NCBI GenBank assembly: GCA_945910005.1
Contig: OX246741.1
Span: forward strand, 7,444,611-7,508,610
Direction: 5' to 3'
DNA length: 64,000 nt
Source of the DNA: Isoperla grammatica
Lineage: Eukaryota; Arthropoda; Insecta; Plecoptera; Perlodidae
Shown: positions 17,101 to 31,500 of the stretch, one piece after another
How positions within the stretch are numbered: the first letter of the stretch is position 1
Layout of the letters: each line of letters begins with the position of its first letter
Program-made: the position numbers and the translations under genes
The notes under the pieces: model-generated
Told to the model about the DNA's origin: nothing
The model's input: only the letters and a program-made list of their open reading frames with translations
Database searches by the model: none

Positions 17101-20100
17101 GCGTTTCGAGCGTTGCGCGCCACACATGTCGGCCATGTGTTATCAATAGTCACGCTTCTCTAACCTCGGCTAGTATTTTACCCCCTAATTAAGTGACACC
17201 CCAGCTGTCGCACCCCTCTCTCTCTCTCTTCCCCCTCCCCCCTCATTCTCTCGTTGACGACTGTGTGGACGTTATTGTTTTAGACCGATTGTATCGGGAA
17301 ATTTTCTATTGAGCCAATTTAAAATAATAATAACCTCTGATAAAAAACACTTCGAGTATACCTATATAAACATGTAATCACCATATTTGTTAAAACGCCG
17401 TCTAATCCGAGGTACAATCTATCTTATGGAACGATGATTGGTGGTTTTAAATATAAAACTCTGGGAAAACAACTATTTTTAACACGTGCTGTTAATTCAT
17501 GGGGGTCTGACACGTGAAACCGCCCACTCGACGCGTCGTTATGTATTTATATACGGACACAATATTAGAACTTAATAATTAATTGCAGTGAACTGTCTTG
17601 TCTTTGGACGCCAGACGTCGCTTGGTTATACATAAAGCTGACTGAACGTTACAAAATCAATCGTTGTCCCGTTCTCGGAATCACTGTCAAAACATTGTTC
17701 CAGAAAGGTCAATATGTATTTATTCTACGATATCCCGGTCGAGGTGGACCGGTGCCCGCAAAGAGGGCTCTCGTTAATCTCTTTACGAATGTATTCATCT
17801 CAAGTGGCCTTTATCATTTTATCCGGATCCCCTTCCTTCTTCTTTCTCACTTGCTCATACTTGCCGGGCGGCCTCTTTACGACCAACCCCCCCATGGCCC
17901 CTAAAACTCCTTAACCCTCCAACTCCGCCCGTTATTTTTGAGTCCCTGTGACGACCCCGGCGATGTACTGATTCGGTCGATGTCATATTATGACTTTGCT
18001 GTCGAGTACGTCATAAAACACCAAACTAAAGTCAGACTGCTATACATGTATTTGAGCAGCATAACAAATCCCAGCATTCGCTTTTATTACCGAGGAAGTA
18101 AGGATTGTCGGTTGTAGGAGTAGAACCATCTACGTCTAGGATCTAATAATTTATATAATAATGTCGAACGACAGAAATATTTGTAAATAATAAATAGGAA
18201 ATCGTATAAATGTGATCATTACGTTTGAACTAAGGTAAATACCGGTAACTTTGTATATTTTGTTATATTTATTAGGGATTACAATATGTATAGCCAAAAC
18301 CCAAAAGTATTCTTGTTGTGCATTTATTTTACCTTGTCTGAAATTCTGAAATCCGTCCGAAATAATTTTTGTAGATGGTATGGCCAAGAAACTGCATGGC
18401 AATCGTGTTTAGTGGAAAGTTACCTCTTAATATATTGCACCGGTTTCGAGATAAAGTCAAATCTTGGATCGATCGGTTGGGTGGGCGGGCGATAGATTTG
18501 ATATTAGTCTCACGGACGGACGGGGAGAAATGCGCTGTCAAAGGGATGTACATTTACCATCCCATTCTTGCGTGGTTCTTTGGGGAAGATATTCTTTACG
18601 CGCCATGTGTGTTGTTTGCTTGCTTGTTTTGTGTCCCGCCCGACCCATTCCAGCCGATATGGCAGTTTTGTTTTACAACTTGGCTATTTATTTTGTTCCA
18701 CACGTTGCTATCACATCTTTTCATTGATTTGGCATTTGAGGGAAGTTGTCGTACTCCGATATTTGAGGTACCTAATTCTTTGTCTATTCACTCTACACTA
18801 TAAGTTAATCGAAGGTGAGGTCAAATACCGTAGCTATTACTATTAAGATATTTGCTGAGGTGCTGTAAAAAAAAAAAAAAACTTCCGCAACCTCCGGAGG
18901 TACAGAAAATGTTGCATTGTCGCGAACTAACTCGCAGAGGTAGTTTCTGTACTGAGTACTACCCTTGTTTTATATAGGCTACCCCTGATTTATGTGTATC
19001 GGCGAAAGTACACATGCATTTTCTTTCGTATCAATTTTCAGTATTCATGCCCATTTCCTTCGGAACCGCCGTAAATCTCTATATAGCCTATCTGCATGGA
19101 GAATCCGAGCTTTCCTCAGTCCACCCACGTCCACACTCCGTCATAAAACATGTCTTCAAACCTTACACCAAATAAAATTCGTCCATGTGCATGAATGAAT
19201 GAATGACGAGTGTTTGTTTATTGAGGTTTCACGCCTCATGTATGCGCGCGCAATGAGACGTATTCAATTAATGATGTGTTGAGAAAGAGAGAGCGTCATA
19301 AAACCACAAAGATTGCAGCGGCAAATAAGTATATTATATAGAGATGATGGAACGATTCTCACGAAGGCCTGATTGCGGGCGGAACTGGCATCATCACCCA
19401 CACCACACCGGTGTGAGTGTATCACAATGATGTCAATATGTGTACAATGCGGCCGGAAGTGGTATGCATGCATCAGTGGCGTATCCAGGAATTGGGAAAG
19501 GGGGGGGTTTTCAACCCATATTATAGAGAGTGGAGCCTAAAAATAATTGGGGTTCCAGGGGGCTTGTCCCCCGAAAAAATTCTCGTCAAGGTCATTTTAG
19601 TGCAAATCTGTGAGTTTTACAGTGTCCAACCGAAACAAGATTACTCAGTTTCTGGACACATTTTTTTCTTAGCACCGCTAATAAAAGGAACCTCAATCAA
19701 TAATTTGCATATTTTTCGTATTGCTTTTGCTTTTAATTACAACAATATACAATAATTATAAAGTAAAACATCTTACTGTCTATTGAAATACTGTCTATTG
19801 ATACTGCTATTGAAATGTAAACGGTCATTTTCCATGTTACCTTTGCAAAAGGGGGGGGTTTTGTCCCCCCCCTCCCCCCCCGTGTATACGCCACTGGCAT
19901 GCATGATAAAACAATGCGGTTTGTCTCCCTGTTTCAGCGAGCCAGAAGATCGCCGACATCAACCGCAAGCCCAAGACATCGGCGCAGATGGTGAGTCATG
20001 CATTCAAGTCACGTACCCCCCCTCCTCCCCCTCCCCCAACACCCCCGTCCGGGGAGATTGATCCGTTCACCCAGGTGAGTCATACTGTTTCTCTTGCAAG

Positions 20101-23100
20101 GTCGTGAGAGGGAACATTTCGGATCCGAACTATATAGTCCGTTAGGTGGCATATAACCCCCCCTCCCCCCCCCCCCTGGCGCAAATTTTCAGAATAGCAG
20201 TTTTGTAGAGAAAAAAACGAGGAACAATAATCCACTTGTTTGCCACGTGACAGCTGGGGCGTTTGGCCTCCAGGGATGTCCAAAGTTGAGGTAATTTTAC
20301 TAATAAGATCTCGAAGTTTGGTCACGATTCTGGAAATTATGTATGTTGAAATTGCAAAAATCAATACATATATTTCCCCTTACCAATAATTGAATAAACT
20401 AACGTCAATAATTAAGGGTTGTCCAACAATTATAGTTATATTGACTCTACTTTAGATATACCATTCACTATGGTTAATCCGTAAAGTGGCACCTGCAACT
20501 AATGTGGCTACTTGCTTTCTTAAAGAAACACCTATGATTTTACATTGTTTCCTTGATTGCTTGTTGGTATCTGGGGCGTTTACATTGTAGGGGTGTCCAT
20601 CCTCATAAATATAAATATAATTGTATTTTTTTTTGTTTAGTGGGTAATCCCTAAAGATAATAATTTTTGCACTACCAAACTTCATGTACTATGTACAAAC
20701 AATCAATATTTATATGTTGGTATTATTATGAACAGGGTTGTCCAAAATCAACAATGTGCCGATACCACTTATGGTGGCATTCCTCCAAATACACACACAT
20801 TTTGTTCTGAACATTACTTTAGTTAAAGCTGCATAAAATTTATAAATATTGTTATTCCGTAGAATAAACACATTTTCATTACTGTACAAAGTTCATTTGA
20901 GGTGATAAAAGCAATTATTGTATTCTATTTAACATTTATCCAAAACCAAATGTGATGTAATAGCATAGTATTAGCCGATGTCCTGAAGAGATCGCGGACT
21001 CCACTTGACACTTGTCAAGGAAATACAGCGATTTATAATGTGAATAGCCTGTTTCGTGGAAATCTTTAAATTTATCAAAACAGCTAGGTCTCAATAACAA
21101 TTAAAATGCCAAATTTACCCTGCCTATACAAGCCGTGATTCGATAAAAATGCTGTAAGAATGAGAACAGATCAAGCAAAGAAGTATTTAATAACTGGGTG
21201 AATGACTAACTTCATCGAGTCTGGAAATAATTTCTTTCAAATTCTAACAAAATACAAATAGTACAATCAATCTTATCGCAGTGGAGAAGTGAGCTATTTG
21301 CAGACCAACTATTGCATAGACGATTGTTTTGTGATATGTGAAGACACGTGCACTGTTATGACTAGTGTAGGTGGCCGCCCAGGCATTACAAAGTACAAAC
21401 CCCGTGGACGATCTACAGTAAACATAAGAAGAGGTCAATACAAAAAACTTGCTGCATTGTCAGTATGCTCTAAACAATTCTGAACAACCACGTGTTCTCG
21501 TTATCAGAAGTCCGGACACAGGTGTGAATTTTTACTTTTGGTGATGTCCACGACCACAGTCAATAATTTTATTTTATTTTATATAGGTTCTGGGAACAAA
21601 CGAAGACTAGTTGACGTATATCAAGTGGGAAATATAATTGGGGTGGAAACGTCTAATGCTCTTCCTGCTTTCCATGCATTCAGTGGGTGTTATAGTACAA
21701 GTGCATTAATTGTTCGCCGAGGGAAACTGGCTCCACTGAAGGTTCTTGAAAACCACATAATATCTGGGTGCGTTTACGTCTTTGGAAACATCGATGAGGA
21801 ACTATGAAACACTAGACAAATTTGTGTGTTTGATATATTAGCATCATTAGACAAACCATTTAACGTAAATAACTTCGATATACCATCTTAAAAAAGTGCA
21901 CTTCATCTGTTAATTGCGCCAAACTACAACGGCTCAGACTTCAGCCTCTCATCTCCTTGTAGATCGTCTTTAGGACAGCCCATAAAACGAGCTAATTAGT
22001 CACTTGTTTGGAATCGGGCAATGGAAGCTAAACCAGATATCCCTGGACCTAATTCTAATGTCTTGAGTATACGTGAACTGAGGGTTGCATTATGCCACAA
22101 GTATTTGTAGGTCTGCTGAGTGAGAACACCAATAATGATGATGCTGGCGATGATGATGCCGAAGAAGAAGTAGATGAGCTCAGTAAAGTTGACGATTACC
22201 AAGAAATGGATTTGTTTTTTGACGTAGACGATTAGCTAGAGGGAGAGAGAGAGGAACGAAGGAACAGATTCCAATGAAACAATGAGCAATAACATATAAA
22301 TTACACAAAACTGAACACACTTCATTCCTACCTTCACAGCAAACTTTCCGTATACAACAAACACCCGGCGTTAGTTAAACCGTTTCCCTTGATTTTCAAT
22401 CGGAATTCCGTATTCATTTAATTTTGGCTTCCTTATGCTTTTGGTTAGACAATATGAAAGTACCTACAGCAACATTGTGTAAGTTTGCAAACCAATTCCA
22501 TTATTATTCGTCTATTTACAGATATCCCAGTAATTCTCCACTCTTAGAAAAACTACAAAACTTCGTCCATTTTAGGAGATCGTCGCTTAAAATGTAGAAA
22601 GTGACGGTTTATTTATTGCCATGTAAATTGAAGTTTATTTGTATTGAATTTTTGGACAACCCTATCTAAAAAATAAAATAGTTCTGTTTTGTATTTTATT
22701 TCGACTCGATGATGACAGAACTTTGACAGCATTTTTCCATCGAGTGATATAATTATTAATTAGGCAATTTAATAATTAAAAGTTAAAACATTAAATTATG
22801 GACACCCCTGACTATGTTAATGTTATGGATTAAATATATGCTTATTAACAAGGGGGTTTACTGATTTTGATACCATGCATACATATATTTCGTCTTCTTA
22901 CATTGTTCTCATATTGATCCTAATAAGAAATCCAGCATTTTGGGCACCCCTTTAAAAAACATTCTTCATCATCTGTTTTTAATAAGTTGTATGAATCATT
23001 ATACTACTATATGGATCTTTTTCCAATCAGGATGTGCCAAAAATTGCATGTAACAGTTGTATACAGTGGTAAAAATGTTTATATTTTTATTTGGACACCC

Positions 23101-25525
23101 CTTAATGAACTATCTTTGTTTTTTTGTACTAAAAATAAGAAAATACTGCTATACATCACTTTATGAAAGAATAACTACAAATTCACAAATACTTTGAGAA
23201 CAGTGACAAATTTAAGTTTTGAAAATATCAACTTTGGACACCCCTGGAGGCCAAACGCCCCAGCTGTCACGTGGCAAACAAGTGAATTATGAATTCTAAT
23301 TTTTTTCTCTATCGAACTGCTTTAGTGAAAATTTGCGCCAGGGGGGGGGGAGGGTCGCTTCCTTAGCACCTAATGGACTAATAGAGAGAAAAATCGTTTT
23401 CTATCACGGTGGGGGTAAATTATTGTACCACTCTATTAGAATTAAACGTCGCCCTATACCCACCCACTGCTCGCTCTAGTATTACATGGTGGGTTGTTAT
23501 GAATAAATTATGTTTTATGTGTGCATGAGCGCGGAACTGCGGGGAGGGGGGGGGGGGGATCTGGCAGGGGATAAATAACAAACAAACCACCCTCAACCTG
23601 TCAAAACACTGCGTCCAATCTGTTTGTTGGATACGTGTGTGTGTGGCCGTGTTAATTCAGTAGCAGACCCACTATACTATTTTTGACTATATACACGACA
23701 CGTCCTGTATGAGCACTACAGAATTTCTCTCTCGAATTGTAAAATCACGATGCATTCGTGAAACGTAATCGTTTAATTATAGTGGGAATTAACAATTACC
23801 ATTTAATAATTAAATTAGCAATTATAAAGTTGCAATTGAGTGTGGAGGAATACATACAGTTTTTTTTTGCTTAGTAGTTCTGCCACTGCATTGTATTGTA
23901 TGTCTAGGCTAATACTACACAATCAATGCAATGGGACACAATCGACAAAAAACATTATTTGTGTTTATGTGTTTTCATAAAAACTTCAGTTCTACTTCTA
24001 TGAACATATTTAATTTATAAGTACATTTTTTGCATCGTTTTATTTTAATCTTTGAATTAGACACCCCACTTTGAATACGATAATATACGACTCACATAAA
24101 GGGAGAAACCGACTCGGCTCTACCGAATAGACGACCGTTCGTTCTTTCAACCATTACTTCTTCAGATCTCGTCGGATGTGAAACTAATTCCTGGCAAGTG
24201 GCCATTCTTTCATTTGAGTGTTTCTTTCTTCTTTATTGCTTTTCACTCTCGTTAATTATTTAACGAGACAAATTTCTATTCCGTTTGGCTGTATGCCCTA
24301 TAGCTCCCTCCCTTGTTGTGCCGTGCGAGTCTCGGGGTGTTGGTATACACACAAAGCGGTCATCCCCCCCTATTACGCCACTGTGATTCGTCTCGGCTGT
24401 GCAGGTGCGTTGTAAGGATATGGGGTCGTAACCCCCCTCCCCACAGGGGGACATTTCTATGGAAGCCGTCAAGAAATGCGTGGTGAGGGTGCAGGTGATG
24501 TCGACTTGCATTCTGGGAACACTGTCGTAATGCGTAGTCGAAGTTGTGAAACTTGTGATTCATAAAAAGTTTGAGGGCGGTATTTAGTGATCTTCAATGG
24601 AAAACGACGAATATGATCGTTTGTCTTGCATGTGCGCGAGGTGTCGAGCAGATCGTGACGTCACTGACTGCGCTGCACTGCATGACTGTGCATGTCACTT
24701 CTCACCGCCATCTAAAGGTCGCCGCGCGGTGTCGGGGCGTCGTGACGTCGTTCTCACCGCCCCCTGAAGGTCGCGCTCGCGTGCTCCACCGCCCTTTAAA
24801 TGTGGCGCCCTCGTGTGTTCAATCGAATCACTAGCTATAGAAGGACTGAAGGAAATCTTTTGAGTGAAAAGTAAAAATTAACAATCCAACTGGAAATGGG
24901 AATTGATTGAACCCGTAGTATAGCTGAGAAACTGTAAGAATGACGACCTCCTCCATATACCCTTTACAGCTACCTGACCCCCCCCCCCCTGAACTCCGTG
25001 ACAACCTAACAAAATGAAATGCGTAACTGAAAATCAGTTTGTTTCAGTTGTTCAGTTTGTTGTTTCATGGAGTTGAGGGGGGTCGGGTAGCAGTGGTGGG
25101 GTTAAGGAGGGGGGCTTCATTCTTACAGTTTCTCAACTATATCTCGACGCTTGCGGAACGTGAAATGGCGAAAGCATCTGCAAAGTTGTTTTGGGACAAG
25201 TATAATAAAAAGTTCAGGGTACACAGAGTAAATTCTAAATCAGATGGAGGGTGAGATTGGAACATTTCACTATACCAATAACAGCTGTTGACGTGCACAT
25301 AAACCCAATAAATTCTTGTGTCAACCGCACGACAATATAATATATCCATGGCGTCGCGACGCTGTTCTCACCGCCTTCGTTCGAGTGTCTCTCGTCGCGA
25401 CGCCATCCCACCGCCTTAGTGTCGCCGGCCGTCGCGACGCTCAACGAAGCCGCTTAGCATATTATATAGAAGGCCACGGCTGCATGCGGCCCGCCCACCA
25501 TTGTGTGCTAAACATCTATACACAC

Positions 25526-25578
<53 letters not shown>

Positions 25579-28500
25579 GGCAGACAGACAGACAGACAGA
25601 CAGCCAGACAGACAGACAGACACCAAAGGAAGATCGGGCGACGATAAGAAAGGGGGACATACACAATACACAGGTTTCACGTCACTCAACCGTTGTATTT
25701 ATTATAGTTGGGCCATTAGCATTTTATAGGCCAGGACCGCGATCTCATAAGTTACACGAATTGACACACACACACGCCAACACTCCCGTCGAGGACTCGT
25801 TTTAGGAGCCTCACTCACACGTATATACACGACCCGATACCTTTATCACGATCACCATCTTTGCCTGGATCAAGTTTGCTGCACCGATCTCGAATACTGT
25901 AATTAAAGGGGTTCTCACCCGCTAGATTTATTTTTTACCATATGATCTACTGCACCACACCAATCGATAATGAACCATTAAACATCGTAAGTTGAAACCT
26001 GTGAATTGTTATGTGAGCCGTGTGTGTGGATGTATTGTGTATAACCTTGGTTGTTGTTTTGTGTGACGGCGCGTAGGAAGTTGTATCAATTAGGGGGGGG
26101 GATCAGAAATCCGGGATTGAAGTGATGGGCCTGGCAGGGCTGGTTCGTCGTTCCCCATATACAGAACCGCGGGCACAGTTTTTGTACCCTTTTTAATTTG
26201 AGTTGATTTCGTGGGGCGTGAAGACGAGCTGTTGCTGTCGTACTCAAGAACATATATTATACACGACGATGACCATTATGTATGTGGGCATTTTTTGTGT
26301 GTGTGTATGTCTTATAATTTATATGAATTTAATTCTAACCACGCAATACGCTCATTTGTTTGTTGTCTACAACAACAATGACGTATTAGATGTTAGGCCG
26401 CTATTTAGAGTGAATGCAATACCTTATCTGGACTCCTTAGATTGCCGGACTTGGGTAATTGACCAGGGAACCGTGATGGGAGTGACATATAGGGTGGCAT
26501 GCAGAGTCCAGCAAGATTCTCGTACTTAACTCGGTTAAGCTCGTACTTAAACGACTCTGCATCCCGCCCATAGACTACAGCCTTGCGCATGCATAGCCAT
26601 ATTGGTATACGGGAATGAACTTAAACTAAGTACCAAGTCTTACACAACTTCTCCCCCCCCCCCCCCCCCCCCCCCAACTCGTTGATCACTGCAGGCGTGT
26701 GATCCCGGCCGAGGTGGGTCCCTCCTCGTGGTGACCAGCAAAGACGGCTCTTGTATCTATTTTCTGTAGTTTCAATATTCATCGCATATAGTCTTCATTA
26801 TCTTTCCTCTTCCAACATTCACAAATTATTCTACATACTTACTATTATTATTATGGCGACCTGACCTCCCTCTAACCCCACTAAAGCATCGTCTTGATCC
26901 CCTTTATGACGACCCCGGCGTTGTGTGATGGATCTGATTCGGCTGTTACGTCGTTAAACCAAGAGTGTGCTGATCGCTGATCGGGGACCAGTCCGGCACC
27001 TTTATAGCGCGACCAGGGGGGGGGGTCCAACAATAAACATGCTGCCATGTGCACGCACACGTGCCATGTTTGTATTATAGCGAGATGCAGCCGACGTGAT
27101 GAGGCGGAAATAGTTCCTTCCATTCTGTCGCGCGATGGGGGCGAATAGTGTCGATATAACTCTGTGGCAAGTGCCCGTTTAGAAGCTATACACAGTACAC
27201 ACACACACAAACAAGGCTTGGCAATACCTCAAGTTGAGAATTTACATTTTAGTCGGTGGAAGAGAGCTAATTCTGCGTTCGACAGTTTGAAATATAGAGC
27301 ATGGCACGTTTTATTGTGTTTTGTACTGGGGCGTATCACAAAAACGTAATTTAAAATCCAAATTTTGGGATGTCGCCTTGCTAGATACACTGACCGTGTT
27401 CTATATCATGGGCACAATTTTTGTTTTTGTTCAAACTTTCCAGCACGTATTGTAAAATTTATATTTTCATTCTTCTCTTAAACTACGAGCAAAACTCTAA
27501 ATACAGCTGTAAACTGCAATTAAAGATTGATCCCAAGGCAGCCAGTATAGTAGTGTTGTATGGGAGTCTAGTGAGGGTGCCCGTGTGATGCTAGAATAAG
27601 CTCCTTTTTGCAATACGACGCACCGTTTAGCTGTAAAATCCAATTAAAGATTGATCCCAAGGCAGCCATTAGTGTTGTATGGGAGTCTAATGAGGGTGCC
27701 TGTGTGATGTTAGAATATGCCCTTTTTGCTCTACGATGCACCGTTTAGCTGTAAAATCCAATTAAAGATTGATCCCAAGGCAGCCATTAGTGTTGTATGG
27801 GAGTCTAATGAGGGTGCCTGTGTGATGTTAGAATATGCCCTTTTTGCTCTACGATGCACCGTTTAGCTGTAAAATGCAATTAAAGATTGATCCCAAGGCA
27901 GCCAGTAGTGTTGTATGGGAGTCTAGTGAGGTTGCCCGTGTGATGCTAGAATAAGCTCCGTTTTGCAATACGACGCACTGTTTAGCTGTAAAATGCAATT
28001 GAAGATTGATCCCAAGGCAGCCACTAGTGTTGTATGGGAGTCTAGTGAGGGTGCCCGTGTGATGCTAGAATAAGCGCCGTTTTGCAATACGACGCACCGT
28101 TTAGCTGTAAAATGCAATTAAAGATTGATCCCAAGGCAGCCAGTAGTGTTGTATGGGAGTCTACTGAGGGTGCCTGTGTGATGCTAGAATAAGCTCCGTT
28201 TTGCAATACGACGTACCGTTTAGCTGTAAAATGCAATTAAAGATTGATCCCAAGGCAGCCAGTAGTGTTGTATGGGAGTCTAGTGAGGGTGCTTGTGTGA
28301 TGCTTGAATAAGCGCCGTTTTGCAATACGACGCACCGTTTAGCTGTAAAATGCAATTAAAGATTGATCCCAAGGCAGCCAGTAGTGTTGTATGGGAGTCT
28401 AGTGAGGGTGCCCGTGTGATGCTAGAATAAGCTCCGTTTTGCTCTACGACGCACCGTTTAGCTGTAAAATCCAATTAAAGATTGATCTCAAGACAGCCAG

Positions 28501-31500
28501 TAGTGTTGTATGGGAGTCAAGTGAGAGTGCCCGTGTGATGCTAGAATAAGCTCCGTTTTGCTCTACGATGCACGGTTTAGCTGTAAAATGCAATTGAAGA
28601 TTGATCCCAGGACAGCCAGCAGTGTTGTATGTGACTCTAGTGAGGGTCCCCATGTGATCAGCATTACATAGCCTAAATACTGTCGAATCTTCATCAACGT
28701 ACGATAACATCATGGAAAGTAGTAAGTTTCAACAAAGTGTTTATGAAAAAGTGTGTGGTCGCGTTGTCTTCGTCTTGGACCAATCAGAACGTGTTATTCG
28801 TGTTCGTCGTCAAAGCGGTGCGGCAACTGAAGCGTTAATAGATTTGTTGTTTTTGTTTATATTCCAACGACAAAGACACGTTCCGTTGCGCATAAAGTTG
28901 AGTATATTATAAGAAACTTGTTCGATCAAGCACAAAATTAGACAATGAAACAAAAAGGGAGCAATAGAACGTGCTCACTTTGGTTTTTATTTAATTATTG
29001 CCGTTTTAGGTACTCATGCTATGACGTCGGGTGGCACTCGTTAGTTTATTTATAACATAGCTTGAATGAAGTGTAATTTATAGACCGCTTTCCATCGAGT
29101 GAGTATGGTTCTCTCAAAGTCCCGGCTTACGCAGGCTTCAGCGCGAATTGATGTTATGATAATTGCATCCTCCACCCTCACCCATGCTCAAAGCTCGCCT
29201 GTCAGTTACTCTTAATCGTGATCGCGCGTGCAATTAGCATAGCGAAACCACAACACAAGCCTTCAACAATCAAACTGTGGGGAGGGGGGGATTGTGTCAG
29301 TTTAACGATCTGGCTTCAGGGTACGTTTCATGCACATACAAACGTGAACACTGATAACTAATTATCCGTATATTCAATCGTGGTGAATGCAGCTATACCT
29401 GTGGCGTTTTGACACAAGGCAAATAAACATTGCATGAATTAATAATATTGTTATACTTTATCGTTAATTTTTCAATCAATTGCATAATTATTGTACGTAT
29501 CAAAGAGATGGTTGTAAAGAACTTGTACATTGGAAGCTAATGAAAGAGTGATTGCTGGAGATACAAATTGGTTCACATTGAGGTGTCTAACAACCAATTG
29601 AATGAACCATAAACTACGTCATGTAAAAACATTAGTGCAGTGTGTGTGTCACAATTTAAAATAAAAAGTGAATTATTATTGTGGTTGAGTGATTGCGTCA
29701 TGAATCATCACGAAAGTAGCAGCGCAGGTGTCATTGCGGATTGAAAATGATGAATCAAAGAAGTTACATTTTTTCACGGATCTCGTCCAATATGGCAATT
29801 TACATTCCATTCCATGCTATGCATATGCCAATGTTTTGGCGCGGGGAGGTTTTATATAGCATTACATATTGTCCACTGTCCATATTCTCGTCCACGACTG
29901 CATATTGATTTAATCCGATCACGTGGATCTTCAAATCGTTTTCCCATGGAGGTGCCTTTTCCTGCACACTTCTACTAATGGTATTTCCAATGTGTTTCTT
30001 CTCACGGTAGCGCACTAATATTCTGATGTAATTGTTTACATTTTTTTTGTCATCGTCGATGTAAGTGGCTCATTTTGGAAGGTTGTGGGTTCGACTTCCG
30101 CTAGCGGTAATGTGGCGTGAAGGTTTTCTCCAAGGTTATCCTCGGTTATACACATAAGTCCAATTCTGGGATTCGGTCCGAGTACGAACGTCAGTCCTTG
30201 GCTTGGACATTCCTTCATTCACTATCTCACTCACTATCCCATGAGGGGGGGGGGGGCATCACAAATGTATTCCTATATAGAGGGGTGGTTAAACCAATTA
30301 ATTTATGTTGGGGGGGAGGGGATGGGACCTCACCGCATCCCTCTTCGATTTCGATTTGACCACTGCCTCGAACTGTCAACCACTTGATTTTAAAAAATAT
30401 TTAAAAATCACTGTAATACATACAGTTACACAGTTAAAACATTTTCGATACCTTCGGCATGACGTCAAAACAATATTTCGGCAGCTGTTCTGCTGCCGTC
30501 CTCAGGTATAGGTCGTACCTGAAGACGTCAGCAGAACAGCTACCGAAATATTGTATTGACATGACGCGGAGAGTATCGAAAATGTTTTTCTTACAGTGAT
30601 TTTCAATCCCTTGATATACGTGTTGCGGGCCGGGTATCGAGCCCGGGCGGTGTCTGGTCGCTTCCCCGAAGACGCTCGGCGATGTCATTGTGATGCAACC
30701 GGCGTGTCGCGCTGTGTAGCATGCGCAACGCAGCCAGACATCCAAGATAGCGGACGGTGCCAAATTAGGTGAAGCCAAGCAAGCAAGCGATGCAATTGTC
30801 TGACTCTCTGCCTGCATAGGACCAAGGACAAACCTCTACGGCTTTCAACGAACCGAGAGTGTTTAGTATTGAAGAACGTTTACACGATTTTAAGAGCGAT
30901 CCATACCTAGAAATAAAATCGTTTTAGGCCTTCTCTTGCAAAGTAGGGGAAATGGTGGTGTGGGGCAAATGTTCGTAGAGAGCTGCCTTTTGTACGATGA
31001 CAGAAATATTGCACCTTATTGTGCACCGAAAGCTCAATAGAGCCGCCACTAATCCGCTAAGTGGTCTCGGCGGCTAGTTTGTTGGTTTTCGTAAATAGAC
31101 CCACCACCCAACAAACGTCGGTAGTGGTTTTGCTTTGGATGCTATGTTATTTCTGTGAGATACGTTTTTCCAAATCCAAATAATAATAAAATAATAATAA
31201 TACTAATTTAATAATAATAATGTTTTAAAAAATTATTAGATATAATACCATTTCATAGTATACAAATAAATGAGCAATAACTCGTAATATAGACTTGCGT
31301 TAGAAGAAATGGCAAAGTAATAATCTGAACAAGAAACGTCAAATAGTCAAATACTAAGGGCCGGTTTTTCAATCAGTTTTGTAATCAGTGATTAGATCAA
31401 CCAGAGCTATTACCAACTTGAGAATGCTGTGATACTGTTAGTAACCAATTATCAAACGTCTCCTAATTACTCTTATCAAATTGATAGAATTCTTATTCCA

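Larger units (their letters stand above)
15363..19937 (+). other. NAV intron 2
   Basis: Contains a poly(C) run near 16485, four tandem TTTAG words near 17036-17055, a SINE-like family 2 copy (about 17728-18030), a poly(A) run at about 18868 and a hAT MITE near the 3' end. Several ORFs of up to 142 codons at 18290-18850 overlap in different frames and show no family motif. Confidence 0.55.

Noticed and set aside
18375..18803. 142-codon ORF with hydrophobic segments
   Set aside because: Two other frames in the same place are also open, and the hydrophobic runs come from T-rich sequence; no known family.
24360..24385. hAT element end (TTACGCCACTG)
   Set aside because: A matching opposite end and target duplication were not found nearby; the same holds for the words near 44165 and 44335.
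25416..25664. Cys/Leu/Ser/Val-rich repeat protein on the minus strand
   Set aside because: It is the translation of the (GACA)n microsatellite.
27923..28713. Series of overlapping 64-89-codon ORFs on the minus strand
   Set aside because: They repeat with the 119-bp satellite period, which is not a multiple of three, so they cannot form one protein; no start or splice context supports them.
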